Made by a program: the position numbers and the translations under genes | Shown: positions 32,576-46,031 of the stretch, in pieces | Position numbering within the stretch: position 1 is the first letter of the stretch | Layout of the letters: each line of letters opens with the position of its first letter | Origin: Blastocystis hominis | Lineage: Eukaryota; Sar; Bigyra; Opalinata; Blastocystidae | Direction: 5' to 3' | NCBI RefSeq assembly: GCF_000151665.1 | Contig: NW_013171827.1 | Location: forward strand, 889,066 to 953,065 | Length of the DNA stretch: 64,000 nucleotides | Notes under the pieces: model-generated | Told to the model about the DNA's origin: nothing | Database searches by the model: none | What the model saw: only the letters and a program-made list of their open reading frames with translations

Positions 32576-35500
32576 ATGAGTAATTTGACAAAAGGCGGAA
32601 AACTTGCTTCTAACATAGAATTAGCTTCAATTAAAGTCGAAGGTGGTGGAAACGGCGACGCTGATAATTGGTGGGAATATAATGTCTCTGAACAGTTTCC
32701 TATAAAGTCCGTGAAGGAAGAAAATGGAAAAGCACGTATTGAAGTAGATAAGCCTCACGAAGGCTGTACGATAAGAACAACTCTTAAAAACTCAAAAATG
32801 GATGGTGAATCAAGTATCTATTCCAAGAAGAACATATTGATGGCAAGTTTGACTTTTGTGGAAGGAACAGCTTGTGGACCTTGCACAATCTATAAGAATG
32901 GCTTGGTATACTTTCGAGGTTATTTTAAGAATGGACGTCGGGAAGGTCGAGGAAAAGAATATGACAGAAATGGGAATTTGATATCTGATGGATTTTATTC
33001 GAAAGGTGAGAAACTGAATATAGAACCATTAAAAGAAATGGGAAAAGAAGAATATTGGAAAGAGTGTGATGAAAATGGTAAATTGATTCGAATTTGTCAA
33101 AAAGATGATTTCGGAAACAATGAAGGATATTGTTATTATTACGATAATGAAGGAAAGAATCTAGATAGATTAGTCTATTTTAAAAATGGATCTGAAAGTT
33201 TATACAGTGGATTATTCAAATTATATGATGCATCTCATAAAGTATGGTTTGAAGGCAATTTTGAAAGTGGATATCGCGAAGGTCGAGGAAAAGAATATGA
33301 CAGAAATGGGCAACTTGTTTCTGATGGATATTATTCGAAAGGTAAGAAACTGAATATAGAACCATTATCAGAAATGGGAAAAGAAGGCTATTGGAAAGAG
33401 TGTGATGAAAATGGTAAATTGATTCGAATTTGTCAAAAAGATGATTTCGGAAACAATGAAGGATATTGTTATTATTACGATAATGAAGGAAAGAATCTAG
33501 ATAGATTAGTCTATTTTAAAAATGGATCTGAAAGTTTATACAGTGGATTATTCAAATTATATGATGCATCTCATAAAGTATGGTTTGAAGGCAATTTTGA
33601 AAGTGGATATCGCGAAGGTCGAGGAAAAGAATATGACAGAAATGGGAATTTGATATCTGATGGATATTATTCGAAAGGTAAGAAACTGAATATAGAACCA
33701 TTAAAAGAAATGGGGAAAGAAGGCTATTGGAAAGAGTGTGATGAAAATGGTAAATTGATTCGAATTTGTCAAAAAGATAAAGAGGGAAACAATGATGGTA
33801 TGTGTTATTCTTATAGTGCTGATAAGATAAGTCGTATTAGTCTATGGAAAGAAGGTAAAGAAGTGGCTCTATTGAAACAATTTAGTTCCAATATAATGAC
33901 GGAATATAAAAATGGCCACAAGATATATGAAGGAGAATTCTTGAATGAAATACGAATGTGCTATCCAAGAAATGGAAAAGGTGAAGAATATGACAAAGAT
34001 GGAGAATCAATGATATTCCAAGGCAATTATAAGAATGGTAAACGTCATGGGAAAGGAATAGAATATGATAATGGTGTAGCTAAAAAAGAGAGAGAATGGA
34101 TAATGGGTCATAGTATGGAAGAAATATGGATTATTCAATCAATAATGATGATTTTAGTAATAGTTTTTATTATAATTAGTTTTAATGTTCAAGTAGTAAT
34201 TGGTTTTATTCTATTGGGCGTGCTATTATTGTATTTCGTGTCTCTCTGGAAATGTCAGGAATGGCTTAGTGAACGAGTTTGTATATTCTTTGATTTTGAT
34301 GATTCGATTAATAGTTTTATCGAGCGATTTTTAACAGTTGATAAAAGAAGCAAAACGTGTAAATCAAAATACAAGAAAGTTATGAGGAATATACTAGAAA
34401 ATTGTTATTTGTGTATGATTGTTATTTTGGTTATTGTAATTATCATTTTCATTATCTACAGTATAATAGATTACTACTATGGAGGACCACATGGAATAAA
34501 AAGTAACCAAGAATCATACATTGTTGGAAATGGATATGGAAACCAATTTAAACGATTTAAAATATCGAATTATCCAAATCTAAAAACAATCGAGATAGGA
34601 GATGATTGTTTCGGAAAGGCGACTACATTTGTAATCGATGGGTTAAGAAGTCTACAAACTATCAAAATCGGAAGGAATTCATTTATTAGCGTAATAACAA
34701 TACAATTATCAAATTTGAATTCTTTGGAATCAATCGAGATCGGCGATGAATGTTTTGGATCAGTGAAAACATTCCAAATCGATGGATTGAATCGACTGAA
34801 AACGATCAAAATCGGAAACAATTCATTTACTCAGGAAAAGAATGGTTATGGAAATGATAAATCGAAATCATTCCACATATTGAATTGTGAATCATTGGAA
34901 TCCATTCAAATTGGTGAATATAGTTTCAGTGATTTTGCTGGCGACTTTGAATTGAAGAATCTACCACAATTACAATCCATTCAAATTGGTACAATTGGAA
35001 GTGTATCACGAAATTTCTATCATAGTTCGTTTGTGATTCGAGGTATTGATATGATATTGAATATTTGAATGATGCATAGATCTTCCAAATCTACAATCTA
35101 TCACCCTAGGTGACTCTGCGTTTGGAAATAGTACTGAATACTGTCTGCACAATCTCAATTCATTAGAAACAGTTGAAATCGGCAATGAACGTTTTGAATC
35201 AGTGCAAACATTCCAAATCGATGGATTGAATCGACTGAAAACTATCAATATCGGAAGCAATTCGTTTACTCAGGAAAAGAATGATTGGGGAGATGATGAA
35301 TCGAAATCATTCCACATATTGAATTGTGGATTATTGGAATCCATTCAAATTGGTGAATATAGTTTCAGTGATTTTGCTGGAGACTTTGAATTGAAGAATC
35401 TACCACAATTACAATCCATTCAAATTGGGACAATTGAAAGTTATTCATACAATTTCTTGTTTAGTTCATTTGTGATTCGAGGTATTGATATGATATTGAA

Positions 35501-36913
35501 TATTTGAATGATGCATAGATCTTCCAAATCTACAATCCATAACATTAGGTGACTCTGCGTTTGGAAATAGTACTGAATACTGTCTGCACAATCTCAATTC
35601 ATTAGAAACAGTTGAAATCGGCAATGAACGTTTTGAATCAGTGCAAACATTCCAAATCGATGGATTGAATCGACTGAAAACTATCAATATCGGCAAGAAT
35701 TCATTTACTCAAGTGAAAAGTACTGACAAGTGGGACAACGAAAAGGTCAATAACCAATCGAAATCATTCCACATATTGAATTGTGAATCATTGGAATCCA
35801 TTCAAATTGGTGAATATAGTTTCAGTGATTTTGCTGGCGATTTTGAATTGAAGAATCTACCACAATTACAATCCATTCAAATTGGTACAACTGGAAGTGA
35901 TTCATACAATTTCTATTATAGTTCATTTGTGATTCGAGGTATTGATATGATATTGAATATTTGAATAATGCATAGATCTTCCAAATCTACAATCTATCAC
36001 CCTAGGTGACTCTGCGTTTGGAAATAGTACTGAATACTGTCTGCACAATCTCAATTCACTTGAAGAAATTGAGATAAAAGATGATAGTTTCGGAAAGGCG
36101 ACTACATTTGTAATCGATGGGTTAAGAAGTCTACAAACTATCAAAATCGGAAACAATTCATTTACTCAACTGAAACAATCTAACTGGGACTACGAGAAGG
36201 CGGACAACAAATCGAAATCATTTCACATATTGAATTGTGAATCATTGGAATCCATTCAAATTGGTGAATTCAGTTTCGTTGATTTTGGAGGCGACTTTGA
36301 ATTGAAGAATCTACCACAATTACAATCCATTCAAATTGGGACAATTGAAAGTTATTCATACAATTTCTTGTTTAGTTCATTTGTGATTCGAGGTATTGAT
36401 ATGATATTGAATATTTGAATGATGCATAGATCTTCCAAATCTACAATCCATTACATTAGGTAATAATGCATTCTTTTATTCCTTATCAACAATAATTGAA
36501 AGTATTGAATGAATTCGAATGAAATGATTGATGTAGATCTTCCATCACTACAATCCATTCAACTCGGTAAATGGGCACTTGCTGGAACATGGAAGAATGA
36601 TTCATGTTCCTTAATAATGCGAAGTACAAATGAGTTGATTTGAAATGATTTGTTTTGTAGATCTTCCAAATCTAACATCAATAACTTCTGTGGGAAATAG
36701 TTTCCGTTATCCTCGTGTAGTGACATTGGCAAGTATATTTCTGAATATTGAATATTGATAGTATTTAGATATTCCAAATCTTCAAAATGTCAAGCTACCT
36801 TATTCATTCGAGTATGTTCGATCGAAATCAATTTCGAGTATAGTTTGATTGATTTGATTTGATTCATAGATGTTCATTGGAGACTCGCTGATCTTGTCCA
36901 AATCAAGCAGTAA
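32576..36913 (+). CDS. MORN-repeat / two-TM / BspA-like LRR protein, copy 2
   Basis: A longer paralogue of the gene at 7504. Exon 1 (32576-35042) has one extra block of MORN-like repeats (830 codons open versus 723) but the same two hydrophobic segments. Eight inferred phase-1 introns of 32-37 nt lie at 35043-35079, 35482-35518, 35939-35975, 36393-36429, 36502-36536, 36624-36660, 36733-36768 and 36838-36869; a TAA follows at 36911. There are three large LRR exons here (35080-36392) against one in copy 1, all very similar to each other. So both repeat domains differ in copy number between paralogues while the flanks are nearly identical, which suggests rapid expansion and contraction. Confidence 0.75.
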
Positions 36914-38116
36914 TTCCAGCATTGGATCTACACAAATCACTCCATTCCATTCCATTCCACCCAATGATCATTGTATATTCAATGCTTACCTTGTTTGTTC
37001 CAAAACCCCTTACCGTCACTCTTTGGTCATTGATTTAGGATCCAATCATCGATTGACTCTTTTCCATCATCACAACCCAGATTGGTTTAGCTAGCATGTT
37101 CCAATCCTTCGTGTAACGATGTTAAGAATGAAAATAAGGAATTTATGAAAAACGAAAAAGCAAAACTGAGACAATCGAGTATATTTTAATGTTCAGAATA
37201 GAAATGTATTATACTGGGCATCTTTCTCTATTCCAAACGATTGAATTGAGACGATCAAGTGAATTTACTGGATCGTACTGGATAGTCTCATAAAATAGTT
37301 ATTTCTCACAAACACTCAGAGACTGGAATTGAGTGTGAATGGAACTTGTTGTATCGATTTGATTTGTGTGTATTGTATGAAGACATGCACATAGAATAAT
37401 CGTATCTAATGGATCTGTCACTATTATGAGAATTGAAACAAATTGCCGATGTATTGTATTAGTATAATCAGTAACACAATGGATAGAAGAAATAAAGCAG
37501 TATGCAAGCGATATAGTTGCTGTATGTAACAAACACCTTATTAAACCTTGTTATAGGAAAATACTATTTAACAATAATAATTAGGATAGATTTCACTTAT
37601 TAATCCTAATCGTCCAATCCATATATTCATTCACTATGTCACCCTGTTGTTATTGCTATTTCTTTTTATTGTACTGGCTGTATAAGTGTGCGATACTTGT
37701 TGCTATGTTTCTTACCTGTAATATAGAAAAATACAATCTCTATTTCCAACTGTGAGTTAATTATATTTAGTACTATTATTGTTTTCTATGGTACTTACGC
37801 TATTACCCTATCATTATATAAAACCATTTAGACTAACAAGTATATAACAACGATTCTTGTTTGTTATAGTAATTCTCTATGTGCTATCTCTTGTTCTATT
37901 CTTATATTATATGATGAATCAAATAATTCCTACATTAGTTCACATAGCAATTGCCTATGAATCGTAAACTTTTGTTTTTCAATCCCTTAGTGTTGTTTCT
38001 ATGATACTGGTATCCAAAGCGAATGTGAATCTTCTTACTTCTATATTCCATTTGCCATTTTCTTCAAAACTGTCTTTTTTCTTGAAAAGGCTTGTATCAA
38101 CCTACCAAATCATAAT
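36914..38116. other. AT-rich spacer, copy 2
   Basis: Near-identical to 10644-11847. No gene is supported; the conserved 75-codon frame at 36870-37094 is probably carried along by the recent duplication. It ends at the left terminus of element 2. Confidence 0.6.
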
Positions 38117-38374
38117 AGTAGTATAGGAATGGCGCGAATATCGCGCGAAACCATTTTCGACCCTTTTCCCGCGGTGAACTATATTTTCGTCCAAAGTCGC
38201 CTTTTCTCTATCTGGCTGCCTATTTCTACCATTTCTACCTCGTTGGTCATAACAAGAAACGCGCGGAAACCGACGGTTGCCATTATGGCTAATTTCTGCC
38301 ATTATAACCTGGCCTCCTTTTTAGACCATTATATGCCTAGCTGTCTTGATGCCCAAAGTGAAAAATTGTTTCCC
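38117..38374. repeat. Left terminal repeat region, element 2
   Basis: Almost the same sequence as 11848-12105, including the GCGCGAAACCATTTTCGACC block and the degenerate CTACC subrepeats. Confidence 0.7.
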
Positions 38375-41300
38375 TTACTTCAATCGGTAATGTCCAAACG
38401 CAAGTGTGTGCACGTTGTCGTCCAAGATCCAACGCTTGCTATCGGTGCACGTCATAAGTGTCTTGGTCTGCTCCTTCGTGCTGATATCGAAGGCCTGGTT
38501 GTTGATGCGTTTGAAGCTGCCTTCGATCACTGCATCCTCCTTCTTCTCTTCCTCGAGGACACGCTTGTACAAATCGATGTTCTTCACACTCATCCTCTCA
38601 CCATCGATCACCACATTGCGAGGAACTCCCTTTGCTGCGTTGTGTATCACATGCTTTTCATCAACCAAGCAGTACATCTTCGGTCTCAGTCCAACGAACT
38701 CCGTGATACGATGTCCGTTGTGCTCGTCCTTGAAGATGGGACCAGGCAACTTCTTGTTGAAATTGAGGAACGAGTCCAATGAAGGGAACTTGCTCTTGTC
38801 CACTTCATGCTCGTAATACTTCACGAGTTCACCATAGAAGTAGCTCGTGTTGTCCAATTCCGAGAAGTCGAACGATTTGTACATGTCACACATCTTGTGA
38901 ACGATGTTAGCGCGATCGTGCAACTGCACGATGAGTGAATCCGTGTCCTGTCCCAACAGCTCCACGTTATCGAATGTCGTCTTGAGCACATTGCAGTAGA
39001 AATCATAGATGATGTGCTTGGACATGTCCAGAATGGCGAACCCGATGAAGAATGGCTTCTCCACCCTGCGAACCGGTGTATTCAACTTAATACCGATCAG
39101 ATTCTCGGAATACATGGTAGTCCCGGCGATCATATCGTACCCATGCTTCTGGATGATGGCTTCACGTTCATTCCATGTGTTAGCGAACTTCACTTTCATC
39201 CGTTTCAACCCAGTCTCCACGAATTTGCCATAGGTCGAGTTTGCCAACAGCTTATACAGGCTCTTCTCCACGGTGGTCTTAGACTTCGCTCGTTTCTCAC
39301 TCAGCATGTTCACATACTCGAAGATGAACGGTGCCTGCTTGAATCGAATGATGTGGTGAATGTGCGTGACACGATAACCCTGTTGAATGCCCAGTTGCAG
39401 CAGAGAGTAGTGTACGAGATATTTGCGACGAGGTACAAGATCGCAGATGAGCTTCGGTGTATTCACCTCTTTCACTTTGTCCACAATGTCGTTCTTCTCA
39501 GCGTACTTCTTGATTCCATCGGAGTACATACCTGCCTTCTGTACGAGGAAGAATGGCAGATCATTGAACTTGTCGTGGAATTCCACTGGTGCCTCGATGT
39601 CACACTCGATGAAGAATCCATACTTGCCGAACGTCTTGAGTGATTGAACCCACCCATTCGGGTCACAATTGATCTTCTCCATCACTTCTCGTCGCTCAGG
39701 TACACCCACCAACTCATAAGGCATCATTCGATGCATTGCTCCACCGTACAGGTTGTTGGCGTCCAGGTAGTAGATGCCTTGGGACGACGTTGCTTGCTCC
39801 TTGTTGTCAATGTCAACCTTGGCATGCCGTTTCACGATCTGTGTGATTCCTCCTCGTAGGTTCTTCAACAATCGCATGAAGTCATCGATATCAATTGTCT
39901 CCATCAATCGAATGCCCTTGCTCTCATAGAATTCACCCATGCGATTCAAGAACAATTTCACCAGTTGTTTCTCGGCGAGTCCCTCATTCGCGTTGATGCG
40001 CATGATGTACTGAGCCCATTTCCTTGCGAGGGTCATGAGGCTACTCTCACTATGATCGCCCTCCATTGTGACTTTCAAGAAGAGCGAATAGGCCATTTGC
40101 GGTGCTGTGATGTAATGCATTGGATCAACACCGAATGCATTCAGTGTGGTAACGCGAAAATGCTCGAATGCATCAGCCATGAGAGTCACATCGAGTACAT
40201 TGTACAATTCGTAGTATTCACCCCATGTCTTGATATCGAAGGTCTTCCACAGCTTCACCATGTGATCATACTCGTCTTGGGGCATCATCTCTCCCTTCAT
40301 ATCATCAATGCATTGTTCACGAGAAGGAATGGTGGTATTGTTCAATGTGTCGTACGATTTGATGAGGCTGTAGAACATGGGTTCTTTCCGTGTCAACAAA
40401 TCGATGTATTCATCACTCCATTGCTTGCCTCGAGACTCACAGTACTTGCATAGTTGTTGTTTGGTGTGCACGTACAAATCGAGGTTCCCTCCGAGTGTCT
40501 GCGCGACGATGGATCGAAGGGGGCTGCTGATGAGCTTCAACGAGTCCTTGAATTGAATGCCATTGTACTCGATCTGCATTTCCTTGTCCTCAGTAGTTGG
40601 AATGACTTCGAGATTCCCGCCAGGCATCGTCGCGATGATCTTCATGATGAATGTGAAGTCGTAGTGCGATCCATTGTGGAAGTAAACTGGTAAACGATAG
40701 TTCTTCTTGTTGAATGAGAGTTGGAGATTACACTTGGTACAACAAATACAGATGTACTGCCCAGCTTTGAAGCTGCATATTTTTCCCTTCCCTGTGGTAT
40801 ATTCACCTGCCACATGTGCGTGATGTCTAACCTTGTCGTCCTCCAGTTTCTTGCGACAGAAGGGACACACGGTTGTTGAACGAAAGTCCTTCTCGACCTT
40901 CGATATGCTCTCCAATGGCAATTCATCGAAGACATACGTTTTCACACTCCCTTGCAATTGCACGAGATACTCCATGAAAGGACGAAGCTCTTCTTCGCTC
41001 TCGTGTGGTGCATGGAAGACTCTCAGTTGAGTCTGGATGGCAGGGATACGAGACACGGCTAGACAGGATAACATGATTGGCTTATGTCTGTTCTCGTCAT
41101 CAATGGCCGACTCGAAGTCAGCGTACACGACGACCGGTGCTGGCATTTCGTATCTCTGGTTTGTGAATCGTAACCGAGTTTCCTCGTTCGACAACTCGTA
41201 CTCTTCGCTTTCATTGACGAGTTCTCGATGTGCTTGTACTTCGTGATCATGAACGGCTTTGTGAGATCCGAAGAAGTCGTCACAGAATCTACATTTCACG

Positions 41301-42795
41301 TTTCTTGCGAGATGTCTATTCTTCACATCACTCTGACGAAAGATGCGATGTTTGAAATCATTCAAGTCCTTGATGTACAAGAAATGCTTGGGGGTGCCCT
41401 CAGGTAGATTTAGATCGTTCAAGATGCAGAGGGACAGAAGAGGACATGCTTTCTCCTTGCTTTTGTACACGACATCGCATGTGAATAAATCAAATTGCTC
41501 CTTCGTCTTATCGGTGTATCCAGGCAAGAGTGTGACCTCGAATACATTGAATGAGACTTTCAACAATGCCGCCAATGCGGCGAATTTCTCTTCACTCGCG
41601 TTGAAGGGTGCATTGTCGCGAATGTTCATCGCCTCCTCCACTTCGTGAATGGTCACTCCGAATACTTTGTACTTATTGGGTTGTTTCCACCACTTGTTGT
41701 ACACGGTTGCATCGCCCATCTTGCGATTTGCAATAATCTTGTGTCCGCCTTCACTTGCCAGAATGAGACACCGTTGCAGACATCGGTTGTTATCGATAAT
41801 TGGGTTGATTACTGTACGCCCGATGACGAACGGTGTTGGATGCTTGTGTCCTACGTATGTGCGAAGAGGGAACATCTCGACATGGAAGCCGATCCACCCA
41901 TGGTACACAAATCCATTTCCCTCTGTCTCCTGTTCCTCTACACCATTTCGGTACCATTTCAAATAGTCCTTGATCCACTCATCGATACGATCTCGGCGAA
42001 CGATGCGGAGGTGTCCCAATCGATCATTGGTGAGGTAGAGAATCTTGGGATCTCTGTCATGTTCAACATGAGGTTGTATGCCATGATGGTGATGAAGCAC
42101 TGATTGTATTCACGCATACCAGTCATGATGAACTTTTTCAAGACTTCATTGAATTCATTTGTCTCATCGAATATGAGATTGATCGGTTCCACTTCCTCAT
42201 CGCTCTTCTCACCCGGTAGTCGAACCCACAGTCTGTTGTCAAAATCGTTCTTGAGGCGAAAGTCCTTCTTGGTACGTTTCTCTTTCATCCATTCCTTGTA
42301 CATGTCTCCTTCCACAGTGTGATAGTACGTGAGTGCATACCCGAGTGACGAGTCGATCACATCACTCAAGCGTCCCTGTGAGACCTTGCGATCGAATCGT
42401 TCGAATGCCTTATTGCGTCTCATTTCACGTCTCTTCTCCACGGTGTTCAGGTAAGCGGGTAGGTGACGTTGTCGCTTCTTACCGAACTCATGCCCGTTCC
42501 ACTCGTACAGGTTTTACAGCTCATTCCATGCCTTGCTTCCTACGAACACGTACTTCTTCTCGTTTGTAAGGTCAGTCACTCGTTTACGACGTGTTACCTG
42601 TGCTTTCGGCGTTGATAGTTTCATCCCGAATATCTTGTTCGACAGATACGCTCGTGAATCAGGAATGGTCTGATTGGTGAACGTATCGCCGATCATGTAG
42701 TACTTGGCGACCAATCGCTTCCAGGTCGACCCACCGATCTTGATTTGTTTCCCGGTCTCAGGGTTGATAGTATATTCGTTGCGATGTGAACTCAT
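38375..42795 (-). pseudogene. polB: Family B DNA polymerase, broken (element 2)
   Basis: The main open part is 42100-38375, with all exonuclease and polymerase motifs as in element 1, including intact FHNGSHYDFTF. N-terminal pieces are 42441-41959 and 42795-42514. A TAA at about 42516 and a one-base deletion near 42065 are shared with element 1, showing that both copies descend from one already damaged parent. The extra TAG seen in element 1 is absent here. Confidence 0.9.
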
Positions 42796-42868
42796 TTATA
42801 TTAGGGTCACAAAGTTTATAAGTGAATATACACGCGCGACCAAAGGGAATTAGTTAGGAGACCAACGT

Positions 42869-42910
42869 GGGGAAGCGAAGCTTCCCCGGGAGACGACGAA
42901 GTCGTCTCCC
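42869..42910. repeat. Double GC hairpin (element 2)
   Basis: Identical in sequence and position to 16600-16641: stems GGGGAAGC and GGGAGACGAC, both with loop GAA. Confidence 0.85.
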
Positions 42911-42920
42911 TACGGTCTTC

Positions 42921-43347
42921 CTAGAATGGGAAAATGGCATGGCCATCTTCGTCATATTCGAATTCATCGATGTCGACGTACTCAGACTCGGACGAGGAAT
43001 CGTCTGAATCATCGTTTGCGAATATCTTGTTGATGTCTGGATCATTATCGTATGCTTTGGCTTCTTCTTTAGTCATTTTCACCCATTGTCCTTTCACGAG
43101 TCTGTAAGTGTCTCGGATCAACTCATTGAATGCTGTGCCACCAATGATAATACGTTTATTGGTGGGTGATAACATTCTCGACTTTGAGAACGTACTTCGT
43201 CGTACCCTCAGGCAATGGTTTGTCGTACAAGCGATTTAATTTCTCGTCGTACTTGAATCCACGCTTGAGAAGGTTCCAGAAGCGAACTCCGTTGATTTGA
43301 ATTTCTCGTCCTGTATTGGGGTTCAATGTGTGAGTAGGTCTATTCAT
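42921..43347 (-). pseudogene. Small acidic-tailed NP-TGR protein, frameshifted (element 2)
   Basis: Same one-base frameshift as in element 1, leaving parts 43347-43156 and 43175-42921. It is intact only in element 3 (52941-53369). Confidence 0.6.
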
Positions 43348-43400
43348 TTATATTTATATATTTATATTTTTCCCTTTAATCCTCGTTATCCCCTTCCTAA

Positions 43401-43913
43401 ATGAAGTACAAGAAAACAGAGAACAACACATGGTCTTCCCTGGTACGCACTTGTAAGGACGAGAATATCGAACTCGCCGATATCATCATCCATACCAAGT
43501 ATCCGATCAATTGTGAGCATCTATTCGGTTTCAGTGTTCGCATCCCGCGATCGAATGTGAACTGTGGCCTGATCTTGCACGACTATGATTGCGTGGAGAT
43601 GACTCTGGACGAAACTCGTCCTCCCTTGTTTACCGAGGATGAATGGGGGTATCTATTGCCTCAATTGAAATCCAATGGTCTGCTGGGTGTGCCTCTGAAC
43701 GTGTTTTGGAGGAATGATTTACTGCCTCTTAATATTATCGGTGTAATGACCGAGAATCGTGCGGTTTATTTCTTCTCCAACTACTATGTTCGCGTGGTCT
43801 ACAAGGTCGTGAATGATGAATACCCGCCCGAGTTGTCCGATCTGTTCATCGATGATGGCGCGTGTCTGAAGGGTGTGTACGTTCGTGCATATCAACGAAA
43901 TCATCCAAAGTAA
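43401..43913 (+). CDS. Conserved 170-aa protein (element 2)
   Basis: Intact and almost identical to the protein at 17126-17638. It starts in CTAAATG. Function is unknown. Confidence 0.7.
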   Translation: MKYKKTENNTWSSLVRTCKDENIELADIIIHTKYPINCEHLFGFSVRIPRSNVNCGLILHDYDCVEMTLDETRPPLFTEDEWGYLLPQLKSNGLLGVPLNVFWRNDLLPLNIIGVMTENRAVYFFSNYYVRVVYKVVNDEYPPELSDLFIDDGACLKGVYVRAYQRNHPK

Positions 43914-43921
43914 ATAAGTAA

Positions 43922-44482
43922 ATGTCGTACATCTTCAGCAGCAATGGAAACAATTACACGTTCAAGAAGCTCGATAACATGCTTATCAATATGCCAGAGA
44001 AGGACGGTCATCATATGCTAATTCGAGAGACAGTGGATGGCGTTCCTCAGTATTCGTGGGGCAGTGCTTCATGCATCGTGAAAGCGAACGAAGCATTTGT
44101 CTTCGAGTACACACCAGAAGCTACCGAATCATTCAATGGCGAGTGGGGTGGTGATGGTATGCCGCCTATGCCGTCCGGATCATACCTGGTGACCACGACT
44201 GTCATAACGTACCTTCCCGATGACATGTTCAACGATTGCGACTCAATCGAATCGGTGGTTGAAAAGGGTTATCGAGTGCTAGTCACGTTTGACAATACGC
44301 CTATCCTAGACAGACCGTACATCGATACATTGAATAGTCTTGCATCTCATACTGGTTATGCTGTTGTTAATGTTGGTACCTCTCCTGTCCTTCGTACGTA
44401 TTCGAATCTTCCTCTCATGCTTCTCGGTGGTGTGAAGAGCATCACGATCGTTTTCGAACATCTTTCTTCTGGCTCCTCGTAA
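43922..44482 (+). CDS. Conserved 186-aa protein (element 2)
   Basis: Intact, 8 bp after the previous gene, near-identical to 17647-18207, with its 3' end overlapping the integrase. No domain is recognised. Confidence 0.7.
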   Translation: MSYIFSSNGNNYTFKKLDNMLINMPEKDGHHMLIRETVDGVPQYSWGSASCIVKANEAFVFEYTPEATESFNGEWGGDGMPPMPSGSYLVTTTVITYLPDDMFNDCDSIESVVEKGYRVLVTFDNTPILDRPYIDTLNSLASHTGYAVVNVGTSPVLRTYSNLPLMLLGGVKSITIVFEHLSSGSS

Positions 44483-45367
44483 TGGGTCGATGTGATGTTG
44501 CTGCCTCTCTCAATGCATTGGGTTCCTTTCGACTCTTGGATCGAGTGATAGGCGGTGCTGGTTGTGGTTTGCATTTGCTAGCCAGGAGTTTCCAATCATA
44601 ACACTTCTGTGTGCGGTTGTTTCCATCTTTCACTTCGTACATCAATGGCATGATGTGATCGTCAATGTCAACCACTTCAACCAAGTCCTGAGACCATTTG
44701 CTTGTTAATGATCGCTTTTCCAGAATGCGAGGTCTTCGTGTCACTCGAACATAATCACCAACATCGAATTGAGGTGTTGTGTCCTTTGCTGTCATGTTGG
44801 ATGGTTCTGTTTTCTCCGTGTACAAGATGTTGTTGTTCCAAATGTCAGTGGGTGTATATCCGATGTCTCTGTTCTTCCTTGCATTATGTCTACGAACTGT
44901 ACCATCGATCAAGTCGAACCATACACCTTTCGATTGATTGAATGGAAGGAAGGAACCATGATGTGTTCCTTGATATCTCGAATTGTTCGTTCAGCTAGTA
45001 CTGCTTTATTCGCTGAATCCATGTGATACATGGTGATATCATACTTGTTCAAGATGTTGGTACGAAAGATGGCATTGGTGAACTCGGTACCTCGATCCGA
45101 GCAAATATGCTTTGGTGGTCCGTATGTCTGAATGATGTCCTTCATCGCATGCGTGACTTCTGTAGCACTCTTGCTTTTCAATTTCCGAGTCATCAGGTAT
45201 TTCGAATATCCATCAATACATACAAGGACGTACTTGTATCCACGATTCTTATAGAATCCTGTGAACTTCTGACTGCTCAACACTTCCTGTATCGGTTTGT
45301 GTTGTTTTGAAGAGAAATCGATGAGATCGATGAAGTATATGTTTCATTTGAATCCACTGATGATCAT
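44442..45367 (-). pseudogene. rve integrase, nonsense and frameshift (element 2)
   Basis: The DDE motifs are present (VCIDGYS, CSDRGTEF, LAERTIRD). A TGA near 45345 follows the eighth residue of the recognisable frame, and an 8-bp insertion near 44942 shifts the frame after the catalytic Glu, at the same site as in element 1. It cannot be functional without repair in trans. Confidence 0.85.
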
Positions 45368-45423
45368 TCGAGTTGCACCTTTTCGTTTTGCTGGTTTCCA
45401 TAGTTCCTTGATCTCGTTCATAA

Positions 45424-45615
45424 ATGAACCGCTTTATTCAATGGGTGAAAGGGATATGGATATGGATGAGTAGAAGGAAGAACCACAAACTGGTTATTGA
45501 CTCGAAATGCAAGGACAGATGTCACTGCCTGTGCGTGTATAACGAGAAGAATGAATCAAGTGACGACAGTGGAAGCGACATATCGATCAGTCCAACAGAG
45601 ATTAAAGTGAAATAG
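45424..45615 (+). CDS. Small basic Cys-cluster protein (element 2)
   Basis: Intact 63-aa orthologue of 19149-19340. The CKDRCHCLCVY cluster is unchanged while the N-terminus varies. The start is in CATAAATG. Confidence 0.6.
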   Translation: MNRFIQWVKGIWIWMSRRKNHKLVIDSKCKDRCHCLCVYNEKNESSDDSGSDISISPTEIKVK

Positions 45616-45628
45616 AATATAAATAGAA

Positions 45629-46027
45629 ATGAATTTATGGATGACATCGGTTCGAAAGCAGATTGCGCGGCGATACGTGCATGACATGATCAACTCGTTC
45701 ATCGATGATCCACAGGGTGCAGGTTATCACGGTGACTTCGACCCACCTTATGTGTCGTTCTATTCACCTGACATTGGACGACTTCTCAAGAAGGCATGCC
45801 ATGAGGATAGGTACTCCAAATGTCATCCTCAGTTTGATGTATTGCACGACCCTAACGATGAGATCTATGATATCGAGGGACATCGTGTGTCTGTGATTAA
45901 TGGCACGATTGATATTTATATCGATGGTGTTGCCTATGACCAGAACGAGTTGACCAAGTGGAACATGGAATCCAAGGCTGACAAGGTTAACAAGTTTCAT
46001 GGACGGTTACCAAGCAAACCAAAGTAA
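45629..46027 (+). CDS. Accessory protein absent from element 1 (132 aa)
   Basis: Preceded by TATAAATAG directly before the ATG and 13 bp after the Cys-cluster gene. Motifs YVHDMINSF, IYDIEGHRV and the IDIYIDGVA strand are shared with the divergent gene at 55715 in element 3. Element 1 has no counterpart between its Cys-cluster and fibre genes. Function is unknown. Confidence 0.6.
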   Translation: MNLWMTSVRKQIARRYVHDMINSFIDDPQGAGYHGDFDPPYVSFYSPDIGRLLKKACHEDRYSKCHPQFDVLHDPNDEIYDIEGHRVSVINGTIDIYIDGVAYDQNELTKWNMESKADKVNKFHGRLPSKPK

Positions 46028-46031
46028 AATG

